From Saccharibacillus sp. CPCC 101409 (GTDB lineage: Bacteria > Bacillota > Bacilli > Paenibacillales > Paenibacillaceae): 64,000 nt of DNA. The notes beneath the pieces were generated by a model, which worked only from the letters and a program-made list of their open reading frames with translations, did no database searches and was not told the DNA's origin. Of the stretch, positions 43,961 to 54,036 are shown piece by piece. The position numbers and the translations under genes were made by a program. The DNA is taken from NCBI RefSeq assembly GCF_030518235.1, contig NZ_JAULSA010000019.1, forward strand, positions 1 through 64,000, read 5' to 3'. The first letter of the stretch is position 1; each line of letters opens with the position of its first letter.

Positions 43961-44077
43961 GTCTGTTCCTCCTTTCGTAAAGTATAGGCAACGCCGGTCG
44001 TAAAGATCGAGTGAGTCTAAATTCAGTATACCGGACGGCAAGCCGGATTTACAATCATTTCGGCTCCGGCACAACCC

Positions 44078-44124
44078 AATAAGCGGACGGCGTCTCTCCC
44101 AAAAGAGTCCGCTGTCCGCTTATT
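44078..44124 (-). terminator. Inverted repeat, possible terminator of the esterase gene
   Basis: AATAAGCGGAC (44078-44088) and GTCCGCTTATT (44114-44124) are exact complements with a 25-base loop. It lies 48 bases after the minus-strand esterase gene. No clean T-run follows, so termination is probable, not certain. Confidence 0.5.
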
Positions 44125-44171
44125 TACTCTGTTTTCGCCAAATCGCCATTTTTAACCGCGTTGCGTTGGGC

Positions 44172-44897
44172 TCAACGGTTTAAAAAATACATAAGTGCGT
44201 CCGAAAGTTCCTGCTGCCAGAATCCCCACAAATGCTTGCCGTCTTTCTCTGTATAGCTTACGGTCGATTTCCGTTCCGTCAGCAGATCGCGCGTTCTGCG
44301 GTTGAGGTCGACGAAATCGAAAACGCCGTGATCCGTCTCGTAACGATCTTCCTGCAGACCGACGATCATATAGACGTCAAGCCAGCTTAGATCGCGCTCG
44401 CGGGCGATAACTTCCTGGGACTCTTGATAGAAAGCGCCCGATAAACTGATCACGCGCGGGTATTCGCGCGGATAAAGCAGCGACAGGTGGAGCGACAGCG
44501 ATCCGCCGAGCGAATCGCCGGCCAGAATCCGTTCTTCGCTGCGGGCGCGGTACTTTTGTTCGATAAACGGAACGATCTCTTCGGCCACGCAGCGGGTATA
44601 AGCTTCATGCAGATCGCCGAAAGGCGCATATTCCGCCGTCCGCTTTTTGACGTCCACTTCGATCCCTACAATAATGAAAGGTTCCGTCCCTTCATCGAGA
44701 ATCAGCCGATTCGCGTGCGTGGCGATCCGTCCGAAGTTGAAGAACTCTTCGCCGTCCTGGCAGTAGACCACCGGATAGCTGAGCACTTCGTTATAACCGG
44801 GCGGAAGATAAATGCGCAGCGCGCGTTCTTCGTTCAAAAAAGTGCTCGCAATGACTTCCTTCACAATCGTCCGTTTCAAATAACGGGAGTCGGTCAT
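44172..44897 (-). CDS. Esterase-like alpha/beta hydrolase
   Basis: A 241-residue cytoplasmic protein of the esterase-D (IroE/YbbA, enterochelin-esterase-like) group. The nucleophile elbow is GDSLGG and the acid/His end is KDGKHLWGFW. YLPPGYNEVLSYPVVYCQDG is the usual strand-loop after the N-terminus. The substrate is unknown. ATG 44897 has TGGAGA ten bases upstream; ATG 44912 has no ribosome site. Confidence 0.85.
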   Translation of the reverse strand: MTDSRYLKRTIVKEVIASTFLNEERALRIYLPPGYNEVLSYPVVYCQDGEEFFNFGRIATHANRLILDEGTEPFIIVGIEVDVKKRTAEYAPFGDLHEAYTRCVAEEIVPFIEQKYRARSEERILAGDSLGGSLSLHLSLLYPREYPRVISLSGAFYQESQEVIARERDLSWLDVYMIVGLQEDRYETDHGVFDFVDLNRRTRDLLTERKSTVSYTEKDGKHLWGFWQQELSDALMYFLNR

Positions 44898-45090
44898 AAG
44901 GCTCATCTCCATTTCTATTTTTACATGCGTTTTGGATGCGCTTTACATCGCGGTCCGCAATGCGGTAAGATTGAAGCAGTGCGGACGAAATGACGAAAAA
45001 CGTTCGAATTTCCTTCGCTGTTATATTAATATCACAAACCTGTTATATATACAAAAAATGAAATTAGCAAATAATTGTGCTCAATTTCTT

Positions 45091-45119
45091 TGACGAACCT
45101 ATAGAACAGGTGTATAATA
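45091..45119 (+). promoter_or_regulatory. Sigma-A promoter of the pdh operon
   Basis: TTGACG (45091-45096), 17 bases, TATAAT (45114-45119). It lies 52 bases before pdhA in the AT-rich 44913-45170 stretch. This is close to the sigma-A consensus and implies strong basal expression. Confidence 0.88.
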
Positions 45120-45170
45120 ATGATATAACAGAGGAGCATGATATTCAAATTCTTTATTGAGGTGAAAATA

Positions 45171-46238
45171 ATGAGCAAGGTTCCTTATGAAGTATATACG
45201 GAAGAAGTAGAAGCTCTTTCCGTTCTTTCGCCGGATGGCGAAATTGTTAACGAAGCATTGATGCCGGAACTGACCGACGATCAATTGAAAGAAGTAATGC
45301 GCCGTATGGTGTTTACCCGTACCTGGGACGAAAGAGCGATCAACCTGGGCCGTCAAGGCCGTCTGGGCTTCTACGCTCCGGTCTCCGGTCAAGAAGCAAC
45401 GATGGTCGGCAGTGAATTCGCTCTGCAAAAAGAAGACTTCGTGTGCCCGGGCTACCGCGATATTCCCCAGCTCGTATGGCACGGGCTTCCGCTGTACCAA
45501 GCATTCCTGTACTCCCGCGGTCACCAGCACGGCGGACAGATTCCGGAAGGCGTCAACGTGTTGATGCCGCAAATCATCATCGGCGCGCAGATCCTGCACG
45601 CGATGGGGATTGCCATGGGCTTCAAGCTCAAGAAACAAAAACAAGTCGCGATTACTTATACGGGCGACGGCGGTTCGTCGGAAGGCGACTTCTACGAAGG
45701 CCTGAACTACGCGGGCGTGTACAAACTGCCTGTGATCTTCTTCGTGCAAAACAACGGCTATGCGATCACGACTCCGTTCGCGAAGCAAACCGCCGCTCTG
45801 TCGATCGCCCACAAAGCGGTTGCCGCGGGCATCAAAGGCGTTAAAGTCGACGGCATGGACGTATTCGCCGTCATCAAAGCGGTTCAAGACGCAGCGGAAC
45901 GCGGACGCAACGGCGAAGGCGCGACGCTGATCGAAGCCGTCACTTACCGCTTCAAGCCGCACTCCCTGTCCGACGATACTTCCAAGTACCGCACGAAAGA
46001 AGAAGAAGGACAATGGAGCGAGAAAGATCCGATCACCCGTCTTGCGAAATACCTTGAGAAAAAAGGCTTGTGGACTGCGGAAGACACGGAGCGCGTAAGA
46101 GCGGAAGCGAAAGAAACCGTGGCCGAACAAATCAAAAAAGCCGAAAAAACGGACAAAATGACCGTTGCCGGCCTGATCGATTCCATGTTCGAAGTAACGC
46201 CGCAGTACCTGGAAGAGCAAAAAGCCGATTTCCAATAA
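45171..46238 (+). CDS. pdhA: Pyruvate dehydrogenase E1 alpha subunit
   Basis: With PdhB it decarboxylates pyruvate using thiamine diphosphate. The 355-residue protein shows the E1-alpha features: RTWDERAINLGRQG, the thiamine-diphosphate motif GDGGSSEGDFYEGLNYAG and NNGYAITTP, and the phosphorylation-loop-like YRFKPHSLSDD. ATG 45171 follows GAGGTG; the longer frame from 45138 has a poorly spaced site. Leads the pdhABCD operon. Confidence 0.97.
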   Translation: MSKVPYEVYTEEVEALSVLSPDGEIVNEALMPELTDDQLKEVMRRMVFTRTWDERAINLGRQGRLGFYAPVSGQEATMVGSEFALQKEDFVCPGYRDIPQLVWHGLPLYQAFLYSRGHQHGGQIPEGVNVLMPQIIIGAQILHAMGIAMGFKLKKQKQVAITYTGDGGSSEGDFYEGLNYAGVYKLPVIFFVQNNGYAITTPFAKQTAALSIAHKAVAAGIKGVKVDGMDVFAVIKAVQDAAERGRNGEGATLIEAVTYRFKPHSLSDDTSKYRTKEEEGQWSEKDPITRLAKYLEKKGLWTAEDTERVRAEAKETVAEQIKKAEKTDKMTVAGLIDSMFEVTPQYLEEQKADFQ

Positions 46239-46368
46239 AACGACCGGTTTCGGCGGGGCGCCCGTTCAGGCGCTCCTTCCGAACCTTTTCCTTGCGCATA
46301 AAAGCTTGAAGATACAGGAAGCAAGACCGGCATTCCATTGAACGTAACGTTAAGGAGGAAATGTAGTA

Positions 46369-47346
<978 letters not shown>

Positions 47347-47377
47347 TTGATTGATATCCAGAAGGAGGTAGTGCAAC

Positions 47378-49078
47378 GTGGCAAAATTCGAATATAAATT
47401 CCCGGAACTCGGCGAAGGTCTGCACGAAGGCGAAATCGTCAAACTGCATATCAAAGCCGGGGACAAAGTCACCGACGACGACATCATTATGGAGGTTCAA
47501 AACGACAAAGCGGTCGTTGAAGTCCCTTGTCCGGTCAACGGTACGATTCTGGAAGTTCGCGTAGCCGACGGTCAGGTCTGCCATGTAGGCGAAGTCGTGG
47601 CAGTGATCGAAGCGGAAGGCGAACTGCCGGAAGGTTCGGAGGCGGAAACGGCTCCGGGTCCTCAAGCGGACGCGGCGCAGGAAGCCAATGCGGCCGTAGG
47701 CGGAGCGGATACGACTTCCTCGCCGGCATCGGCCGATCCTTCGGCTTCGAAGGGGTCTTCCCAGGCATCGGGCGGCAATAAATTCGCTTACAAGTTCCCT
47801 GAACTGGGCGAAGGCCTGCACGAAGGCGAGATCGTCAAGATGCACATCAAAGCCGGGGACAAAGTCACCGACGACGATATCATCATGGAAGTTCAAAACG
47901 ACAAAGCGGTTGTCGAAGTGCCTTGCCCGGTTAACGGCACGGTGCTCGAAGTTCGCGTAGCCGACGGCGAAACCCACCACGTGGGCGACATCGTGGCGAT
48001 CATCGAAGTGGAAGGCGAACTGCCTGAAGGTTCGGAAACGATCGAAGAATCCGCTCCGGCTGCCGAAGCGAAAGCTCCGACGTCGGCTTCGCCGGCTGCC
48101 GCCGCATCCTCTGCTTCTTCCAACCGCGAAGTGCTCGCTACGCCAAGCGTACGCAAGTTCGCCCGTGAAGAAGGCGTGGAGATCGGCCAGGTTCAAGGCT
48201 CCGGCAAGAACGGCAAGATCTCGCGCGAAGACGTCGAGAACTTCAAGAAAAACGGCGGACAAGCACCGGCTCCGGCAGCGTCCGAAGCAGCGGCTCCGAC
48301 GGCTCAGTCTCCTGCAGCCGCTAAATCGGAAGCCCCTGCGAAAGCTGCGGCGTCCGCGCCTGCCGCATCCGCGGCGGTCGACGAAGAACGCGTGCCGTTC
48401 AAGGGTATCCGCAAAGCAATCTCGAACGCAATGGTCAAATCGGCTTACACCGCTCCGCACGTTACCATCATGGACGAAGTGGACGTAACCGAACTGGTCG
48501 CTTTCCGTACCCGCATGAAGCCGCTGGCCGAAAAGAAAGGCATCAAAGTTACTTACCTGCCGTTCATCGTCAAAGCGCTGGTTGCCGCAGTACGCGAATT
48601 CCCGGCTCTGAACGCTTCGATCGACGAAGAGAAGAGCGAGATCGTCTACAAGAAGCATTATGATATCGGCATCGCGACCGACACCGAAAACGGTCTGATC
48701 GTTCCGGTTGTCAAAGACGCCGACCGCAAGAGCGTGTTCAAGATCGCCGAAACGATCAACGATCTGGCGAAACGCGGCCGCGACGGCAAGCTGACTGCAA
48801 CCGAAATGAGAGGCAGCACCATCTCTATCTCGAATATCGGTTCCGCGGGCGGCATGTTCTTCACGCCGATCATCAACTACCCTGAAGTCGCAATCCTCGG
48901 AACGGGCCGCATCAGCGAAAAAGCCATTGTGAAAAACGGCGAAATCGTAGCCGCTCCGATGATGGCTCTGTCCCTGAGCTTCGACCACCGTCTTATCGAT
49001 GGCGCTACTGCACAAAACTGCATGAACTATCTTAAATCCCTGCTCGCTAATCCCGAGCTGATGGTAATGGAGGTATAA
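47378..49078 (+). CDS. pdhC: Dihydrolipoyl acetyltransferase E2 with two lipoyl domains
   Basis: Core of the pyruvate dehydrogenase complex. It has two lipoyl domains with lipoylated Lys44 and Lys176 in [12 protein letters not shown], flexible Ala/Pro/Ser linkers, a peripheral-subunit-binding domain ([16 protein letters not shown]..., about 250-290) and the catalytic acyltransferase domain with FDHRLIDGA (His537, Asp541). Many Bacillus E2 proteins have one lipoyl domain, so 566 residues is long for the family. The two domains are also highly alike at the DNA level. Confidence 0.97.
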   Translation: MAKFEYKFPELGEGLHEGEIVKLHIKAGDKVTDDDIIMEVQNDKAVVEVPCPVNGTILEVRVADGQVCHVGEVVAVIEAEGELPEGSEAETAPGPQADAAQEANAAVGGADTTSSPASADPSASKGSSQASGGNKFAYKFPELGEGLHEGEIVKMHIKAGDKVTDDDIIMEVQNDKAVVEVPCPVNGTVLEVRVADGETHHVGDIVAIIEVEGELPEGSETIEESAPAAEAKAPTSASPAAAASSASSNREVLATPSVRKFAREEGVEIGQVQGSGKNGKISREDVENFKKNGGQAPAPAASEAAAPTAQSPAAAKSEAPAKAAASAPAASAAVDEERVPFKGIRKAISNAMVKSAYTAPHVTIMDEVDVTELVAFRTRMKPLAEKKGIKVTYLPFIVKALVAAVREFPALNASIDEEKSEIVYKKHYDIGIATDTENGLIVPVVKDADRKSVFKIAETINDLAKRGRDGKLTATEMRGSTISISNIGSAGGMFFTPIINYPEVAILGTGRISEKAIVKNGEIVAAPMMALSLSFDHRLIDGATAQNCMNYLKSLLANPELMVMEV

Positions 49079-49081
49079 ACA

Positions 49082-50506
49082 ATGGTAGTAGGAGACGCTT
49101 CCCTGGATATTGACACATTGGTAATCGGTGCCGGACCCGGCGGCTATGTAGCCGCCATCCGCGCCGCTCAATTGGGACAAAAAGTTCTGATCGTGGACAA
49201 AGCGGAGCTCGGCGGTGTCTGCCTCAACCGCGGTTGTATTCCTTCCAAAGCTTTGATCTCGGCTGCGCACAGCTATGAAAATGCGCTGCACGGCGATGCT
49301 TTCGGCGTAACGGCAAGCGACGTCAAAGTCGACTTCGCCAAAACGCAGGAGTTCAAAAACGGCGTCGTCAAAAAAATGACGAGCGGCGTCAGCGGATTGC
49401 TGAAAGGCAACAACGTCGAAGTCTTCAACGGCGAATGCATGTTCATCAATCAAAACGAAGCACGCGTATTCAACGAACACGAATCGCCGCGCTACCGTTT
49501 CAAGAACTGCATCATCGCGACGGGTTCCCGTCCGATCGAACTGAAGCCGTTCCCGTTCGGCGGACGCATCCTGTCTTCGACCGAAGCACTGAACCTGCCC
49601 GAGATTCCGAAAAGCCTCGTTGTAATCGGCGGCGGCTACATCGGCGCGGAGCTGGGTCAAATGTACGCGAAGTTCGGCACGCAGGTGACGATCATCGAAG
49701 GTCTGGATACCGTACTGCCGGGCTTTGACAAAGACATGACGACTCTCGTGTCGAAAACCATGAAGAAAAACGGCATCGAAATTCATACCAACGCCAAAGC
49801 CGAGAGCGCTACGCAAACGGACAAAGACGTTACCGTGAAATTCTCCGTCGGCGGCGAAAGCAAAGAAATCACGGCCGACTACCTGCTCGTAACGGTCGGA
49901 CGCCGTCCGAACACCGACGGCGAACTGGGTCTGGATCTGATCGAACTTGAACTCGACGAGCGCGGCCTGATTAAAGTCGATCAGCAGGGCCGCACCAATA
50001 TCCCGCACATCTTCGCTATCGGCGATATCGTACCGGGTCTGGCATTGGCTCACAAAGCTTCGTACGAAGGCAAAGTTGCGGCTGAAGCGATCGCTGGACA
50101 TTCGTCCGTCGTCGACTACAAGTGCATGCCGGCTGTAGTCTTCACCGATCCGGAATGCTCGAGCGTAGGCCTGACCGAAAAAGAAGCCAAAGAAAAAGGC
50201 TTCAACGTTGTGGCCGGCAAGTTCAGCTACGGCGGTAACGGTCGTGCCGTATCGTTGAACCATCCGGAAGGCTTCGTGAAAATCGTCGCTGAAGAAAGTA
50301 CCGGCGTCGTACTGGGCAGCCAGATCGTCGGTCTGGAAGCAACGAACATGATCGCTGAAATGGGTCTGGCCGTTGAAATGGGCGCCACTCTCGAAGACCT
50401 GGCTCTGACGATTCACGCTCACCCGACACTGGGCGAGATTGTGATGGAAGCCGCCGAATTGGTTCTGGGCAACCCGATCCACGCGCTGGCTCCTAAAAAA
50501 CGTTAA
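49082..50506 (+). CDS. pdhD: Dihydrolipoyl dehydrogenase E3
   Basis: Reoxidises dihydrolipoamide with NAD. FAD motif GAGPGGYVAAIRAA, redox pair Cys47 and Cys52 (GGVCLNRGCIPSKA), NAD motif GGGYIGAELGQMYAKFG, and the C-terminal active-site HAHPTLGE. It starts 3 bases after pdhC. It probably serves the other 2-oxoacid dehydrogenases and the glycine-cleavage system too. Confidence 0.97.
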   Translation: MVVGDASLDIDTLVIGAGPGGYVAAIRAAQLGQKVLIVDKAELGGVCLNRGCIPSKALISAAHSYENALHGDAFGVTASDVKVDFAKTQEFKNGVVKKMTSGVSGLLKGNNVEVFNGECMFINQNEARVFNEHESPRYRFKNCIIATGSRPIELKPFPFGGRILSSTEALNLPEIPKSLVVIGGGYIGAELGQMYAKFGTQVTIIEGLDTVLPGFDKDMTTLVSKTMKKNGIEIHTNAKAESATQTDKDVTVKFSVGGESKEITADYLLVTVGRRPNTDGELGLDLIELELDERGLIKVDQQGRTNIPHIFAIGDIVPGLALAHKASYEGKVAAEAIAGHSSVVDYKCMPAVVFTDPECSSVGLTEKEAKEKGFNVVAGKFSYGGNGRAVSLNHPEGFVKIVAEESTGVVLGSQIVGLEATNMIAEMGLAVEMGATLEDLALTIHAHPTLGEIVMEAAELVLGNPIHALAPKKR

Positions 50507-50825
50507 TTGATACCCCGGAATCCGGAGGTTTGCGCATTGCTGTTTGCACAGCGGCGCGGAGCTTTCTTTCCGAACCAAACGGACGTCTTCGGACGTCCGT
50601 TTTTTTGCGGGTTGATGCAGTTTTTATATTGCGTGTCAAGCCTGTCAATGCAGACACTGCCGTGATAAACTAAACGAACGAATATTTGTTTCCGGCTTCA
50701 CAATAGGAGAGCAACGATAGATAAGGGACGATTTTCGCGCTTTTTCCGGATTGGATTCGCCGATTAAGTCGGTACAGTTCGATCTGGGTCCAAGCATGCG
50801 GCGTCCCGGAACGAGGTGACTTTTT
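50507..50825. other. Intergenic region with terminator, no gene seen
   Basis: The stretch holds the pdh terminator and then about 220 bases up to thyA. I see no reliable promoter; the direct TTG start of thyA is preceded by GAGGTGA. Confidence 0.6.
50575..50607 (+). terminator. Rho-independent terminator of the pdh operon
   Basis: AACGGACGTC and GACGTCCGTT form a stem around TTCG and are followed by TTTTTT. Confidence 0.92.
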
Positions 50826-51620
50826 TTGCGTCAATATTTGGATTTGCTGAAAGATGTGCTGGACCATGGTACACAAAAAGGAGACCGGACCGGAACGGGA
50901 ACGACTTCCGTCTTCGGCCGTCAGCTCCGCTTCGATCTGTCCGAAGGATTCCCGCTGCTGACGACCAAAAAGCTGCATTTGAAATCGATCGTGCACGAGC
51001 TGCTCTGGTTCCTCAAAGGCGAAACGAACGTCGGCTATTTGCAGGAAAACGGCGTGCGCATCTGGAACGAATGGGCGGACGAGAACGGCGAACTGGGACC
51101 GGTATACGGTTCGCAGTGGCGCGCCTGGGAAGCGCCGGACGGCCGCAAGATCGACCAGATCGCCCAACTGATACAATCGATCAAGCATAATCCCGATTCG
51201 CGCCGGCATATTGTCAGCGCGTGGAACGCAGCCGAGATCGACAATATGAAACTGCCTCCGTGCCATCTGCTGTTTCAATTCTATGTGGCGGACGGAAAAC
51301 TGTCGTGTATGCTGACGATGCGCTCGGTGGATACGTTCCTGGGCCTGCCGTTCAATATCGCCAGCTATTCGCTGCTTACGCATATGATCGCGCAGCAGTG
51401 CGGCCTCGAAGTCGGCGAATTCATCTGGTCGGGCGGCGATGTGCACATCTATTCGAACCATATCGAACAGGTGAAAACGCAGTTGGAACGCGAACCGGGG
51501 GAACTGCCCAAGCTCAAGATTCTGCGCAAGCCGGACAGCATTTTCGATTATGCGTATGAAGACTTCGAATTCGAAGGTTACAACCCGCAGCCGGGAATCA
51601 AAGCGCCGATCGCGGTATAA
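50826..51620 (+). CDS. thyA: Thymidylate synthase
   Basis: Methylates dUMP to dTMP using methylene-tetrahydrofolate. The catalytic Cys146 lies in [12 protein letters not shown], and [18 protein letters not shown] and CMLTMRSVD...GLPFNIASY are the expected folate and dUMP motifs. The 264 residues are normal for ThyA. Start is TTG, preceded by GAGGTGA. dfrA follows after 15 bp, a common pairing because thymidylate synthesis makes dihydrofolate. Confidence 0.97.
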   Translation: MRQYLDLLKDVLDHGTQKGDRTGTGTTSVFGRQLRFDLSEGFPLLTTKKLHLKSIVHELLWFLKGETNVGYLQENGVRIWNEWADENGELGPVYGSQWRAWEAPDGRKIDQIAQLIQSIKHNPDSRRHIVSAWNAAEIDNMKLPPCHLLFQFYVADGKLSCMLTMRSVDTFLGLPFNIASYSLLTHMIAQQCGLEVGEFIWSGGDVHIYSNHIEQVKTQLEREPGELPKLKILRKPDSIFDYAYEDFEFEGYNPQPGIKAPIAV

Positions 51621-51635
51621 CGGGAGGATACGCAT

Positions 51636-52139
51636 ATGCCATTGATTACGATGATCTGGGCACAGGACGAGAACGGACTGATCGGGAAAGACAACAAGCT
51701 GCCGTGGCGCATTCCGGCGGATATGGCTTATTTCAAAGCGCAGACGCTGAACAGGCCGGTGGTGATGGGACGCAAAACGTGGGAGTCGTTCGGTTCCAAG
51801 CCGTTGAAAGGCCGGCAGAATATCGTGCTTACCCGGGATACCGGATTTGACGCCGAAGGCGCGAACGTCGTTCATACGCCCGAAGAAGCGCTGGAGGCGG
51901 CAGAAGGCGAAGAAGTCATGATTATCGGCGGAGCGCAGATTTACGAGCTGTTTTTCCCGCGGGCCGATCGTTTGCGGGTGACGCGTGTGCAGGGCACGTT
52001 TGAAGGGGACACGCATTTTCCGAAGCTCGATTGGACGCCGTGGACGCTGGCGCAGTCGGAAGAAGGACCGCGCGACGAGAAGAATCCGTATCGCTACGAA
52101 TTCGAAATCTACGAGCGATCTTCGGAAAGTGCAAATTAA
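51636..52139 (+). CDS. dfrA: Dihydrofolate reductase
   Basis: Reduces dihydrofolate back to tetrahydrofolate for thymidylate synthesis. IWAQDENGLIGKDNKLPWRIPADMAYFK and VVMGRKTWES with MIIGGAQIYE are the DHFR signatures. The 167 residues are normal. It is probably co-transcribed with thyA. Resistance to trimethoprim cannot be judged from this sequence. Confidence 0.96.
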   Translation: MPLITMIWAQDENGLIGKDNKLPWRIPADMAYFKAQTLNRPVVMGRKTWESFGSKPLKGRQNIVLTRDTGFDAEGANVVHTPEEALEAAEGEEVMIIGGAQIYELFFPRADRLRVTRVQGTFEGDTHFPKLDWTPWTLAQSEEGPRDEKNPYRYEFEIYERSSESAN

Positions 52140-52259
52140 ATTCCGCATAATCTATTTCAAATTGCGATTTCAAAATGATAATATGGTTGAAATATATCGC
52201 TTGTGATAAAATAGAGAACAAAAAAAATCAAGAACTTATGCGGATGGGGGAAACGTTCG

Positions 52260-53747
52260 ATGTCTACACCTACTGGATTTATGGAATACAAGCGGCAGCT
52301 TCCCGCGGACCGCAGTCCGCTGGAGCGCGTGAAAGATTGGGAAGAGTTCCATAAACATATGTCGGAGGAAGAACTGCGTACGCAGGGCGCGAGATGTATG
52401 GACTGCGGAACGCCATACTGTCATGTGGGCGTGAACATGAGCGGCGGAACCTCCGGCTGCCCGGTGCACAACCTGATTCCCGAATGGAACAACCTTGTTT
52501 ATCGCGGCCTCTGGAGAGAAGCGCTCGACCGTTTGCATAAGACGAACAACTTCCCGGAATTCACCGGCAGAATCTGTCCGGCGCCGTGCGAAGGCTCCTG
52601 TACCGTCGGCCTGATCGGACAGCCGGTTACGATCAAGACGATCGAAGAAGCGATCATCGAAAAAGGCTTTGCGGAAGGCTGGGTGCAGCCGGAACCGCCG
52701 AAGAACCGTACGGGCAAAAAGGTTGCCGTCGTCGGTTCCGGTCCGGCCGGGCTCGCCTGCGCCGCCCAGCTCAACAAAGCCGGTCATACCGTAACCGTGT
52801 ACGAACGCTCCGATCGGGTCGGCGGACTGCTGACTTACGGCATTCCGTCCATGAAGCTGGAGAAAAATATCGTGCAGCGCCGCGTCGACCTGCTGGAAGC
52901 GGAAGGCATTACCTTCGTAACTTCCACCGAAATCGGCAAAGACATTCCGGCGCAGCAGCTGGTGGACGAGTTCGATGCCGTCGTACTTTGCGGCGGTGCA
53001 ACGAAGCCGCGTGAATTCAATATCGAAGGCAGCCATCTCAAAGGCGTTACTTACGCGATGGACTATTTGAACGGAACGATCAAAAGTTACCTGGATTCCA
53101 ATCTGGAAGACGGCAGCTACATTTCCGCGGCGGGCAAAGACGTGATCGTAATCGGCGGTGGAGACACCGGCTCCGACTGCGTGGCGACTTCCCTGCGCCA
53201 CGGCTGCAGCAGCGTCACCCAGTTCGGCACGCACCAGAAAGCGCCGATGGAACGCGACCAAATCGCCAATCCGTGGCCGCAGTTCCCGAACGTATACACG
53301 CTCGATTACGCGCAGGAAGAAGCCAAAGCGATCTTCGGCGACGATCCGCGCGAGTTCTCGATCATGACGACCAAATTCGTCGGCGACGAAGACGGCAATC
53401 TCAAAGAGCTGCACACCGTGCAGATCCAGCGGACCGTCGACGAGACCGGACGCAAATTCTATGCGCCGATCGAAGGCACCGAGCGGGTATTCCCGGCGCA
53501 AATCGCGCTGGTCGCGATCGGCTTCGACGGACCGGAGCAGACCCTTGCGCAGCAGCTCGGCCTGCAAACGGACCGCTGGACGAACGTTAAAGCCAAATAC
53601 GGCGATTACAAAACCAATGCCGACAAGATCTTCGCCGCCGGCGATATGCGCCGCGGACAAAGTCTCGTCGTCTGGGCGATCAACGAAGGCCGCGAAGCGG
53701 CGCGCGAAGTCGACAAGTACCTGATGGGCGCGACCGTCCTCGTCTAA
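52260..53747 (+). CDS. gltD: Glutamate synthase small subunit
   Basis: Transfers electrons from NADPH to the large subunit for glutamate synthesis. The N-terminal iron-sulfur cysteines are in [17 protein letters not shown] and CPVHN and in [12 protein letters not shown], followed by FAD motif [13 protein letters not shown] and NAD motif GGGDTGSDC. The 495 residues are normal. No gltB lies beside it in this window. It follows a poorly defined promoter region (52187-52212). Confidence 0.95.
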   Translation: MSTPTGFMEYKRQLPADRSPLERVKDWEEFHKHMSEEELRTQGARCMDCGTPYCHVGVNMSGGTSGCPVHNLIPEWNNLVYRGLWREALDRLHKTNNFPEFTGRICPAPCEGSCTVGLIGQPVTIKTIEEAIIEKGFAEGWVQPEPPKNRTGKKVAVVGSGPAGLACAAQLNKAGHTVTVYERSDRVGGLLTYGIPSMKLEKNIVQRRVDLLEAEGITFVTSTEIGKDIPAQQLVDEFDAVVLCGGATKPREFNIEGSHLKGVTYAMDYLNGTIKSYLDSNLEDGSYISAAGKDVIVIGGGDTGSDCVATSLRHGCSSVTQFGTHQKAPMERDQIANPWPQFPNVYTLDYAQEEAKAIFGDDPREFSIMTTKFVGDEDGNLKELHTVQIQRTVDETGRKFYAPIEGTERVFPAQIALVAIGFDGPEQTLAQQLGLQTDRWTNVKAKYGDYKTNADKIFAAGDMRRGQSLVVWAINEGREAAREVDKYLMGATVLV

Positions 53748-53751
53748 TACC

Positions 53752-53896
53752 TTGTCAACGCTAAAGGCAAGGTTACGCCCGCCTATAACGCGCCTGGAGC
53801 GTGTGCATTTCAGGCGAACGCAAACCTCCGATCAAGAGTTGACAACGTACCAATCCCGAATGTTTACGGGTGACGCTTTACCGCGTCGATCATTAA
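53752..53896 (+). ncRNA. Highly structured non-coding segment after gltD
   Basis: TTGTCAAC (53752-53759) pairs with GTTGACAA (53838-53845). Nested inside are AGGTT (53770-53774) with AACCT (53823-53827), CGCC (53780-53783) with GGCG (53813-53816) and ACGC (53888-region equivalent at 53788-53791) with GCGT (53799-53802). Further hairpins CCCG/CGGG and GACGC/GCGTC follow before a terminator. It fits no riboswitch class that I know. It could be a structured 3' untranslated region, a small RNA or a MITE. Confidence 0.4.
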
Positions 53897-53929
53897 GGGC
53901 CGCACCTTCCGGTGCGGTCCTTTTTGTGC
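53897..53929 (+). terminator. Rho-independent terminator
   Basis: GGGCCGCACC pairs with GGTGCGGTCC across TTCC, followed by TTTTT. It closes the gltD transcript or the structured segment. Confidence 0.9.
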
Positions 53930-54036
53930 TAAAATGAATATTCGGATATCATTTTTGCGGTAAACGTGACCAGGCAGGTCGGGAGGATGACTCTCGGCCT
54001 TTTGCATGCTTTTTGCACATACAGGAGGAGATCGAC

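Noticed and set aside
50668-50687. LexA box upstream of thyA
   Set aside because: CGAATATTTGTTTC has two mismatches in conserved positions and no promoter overlap.
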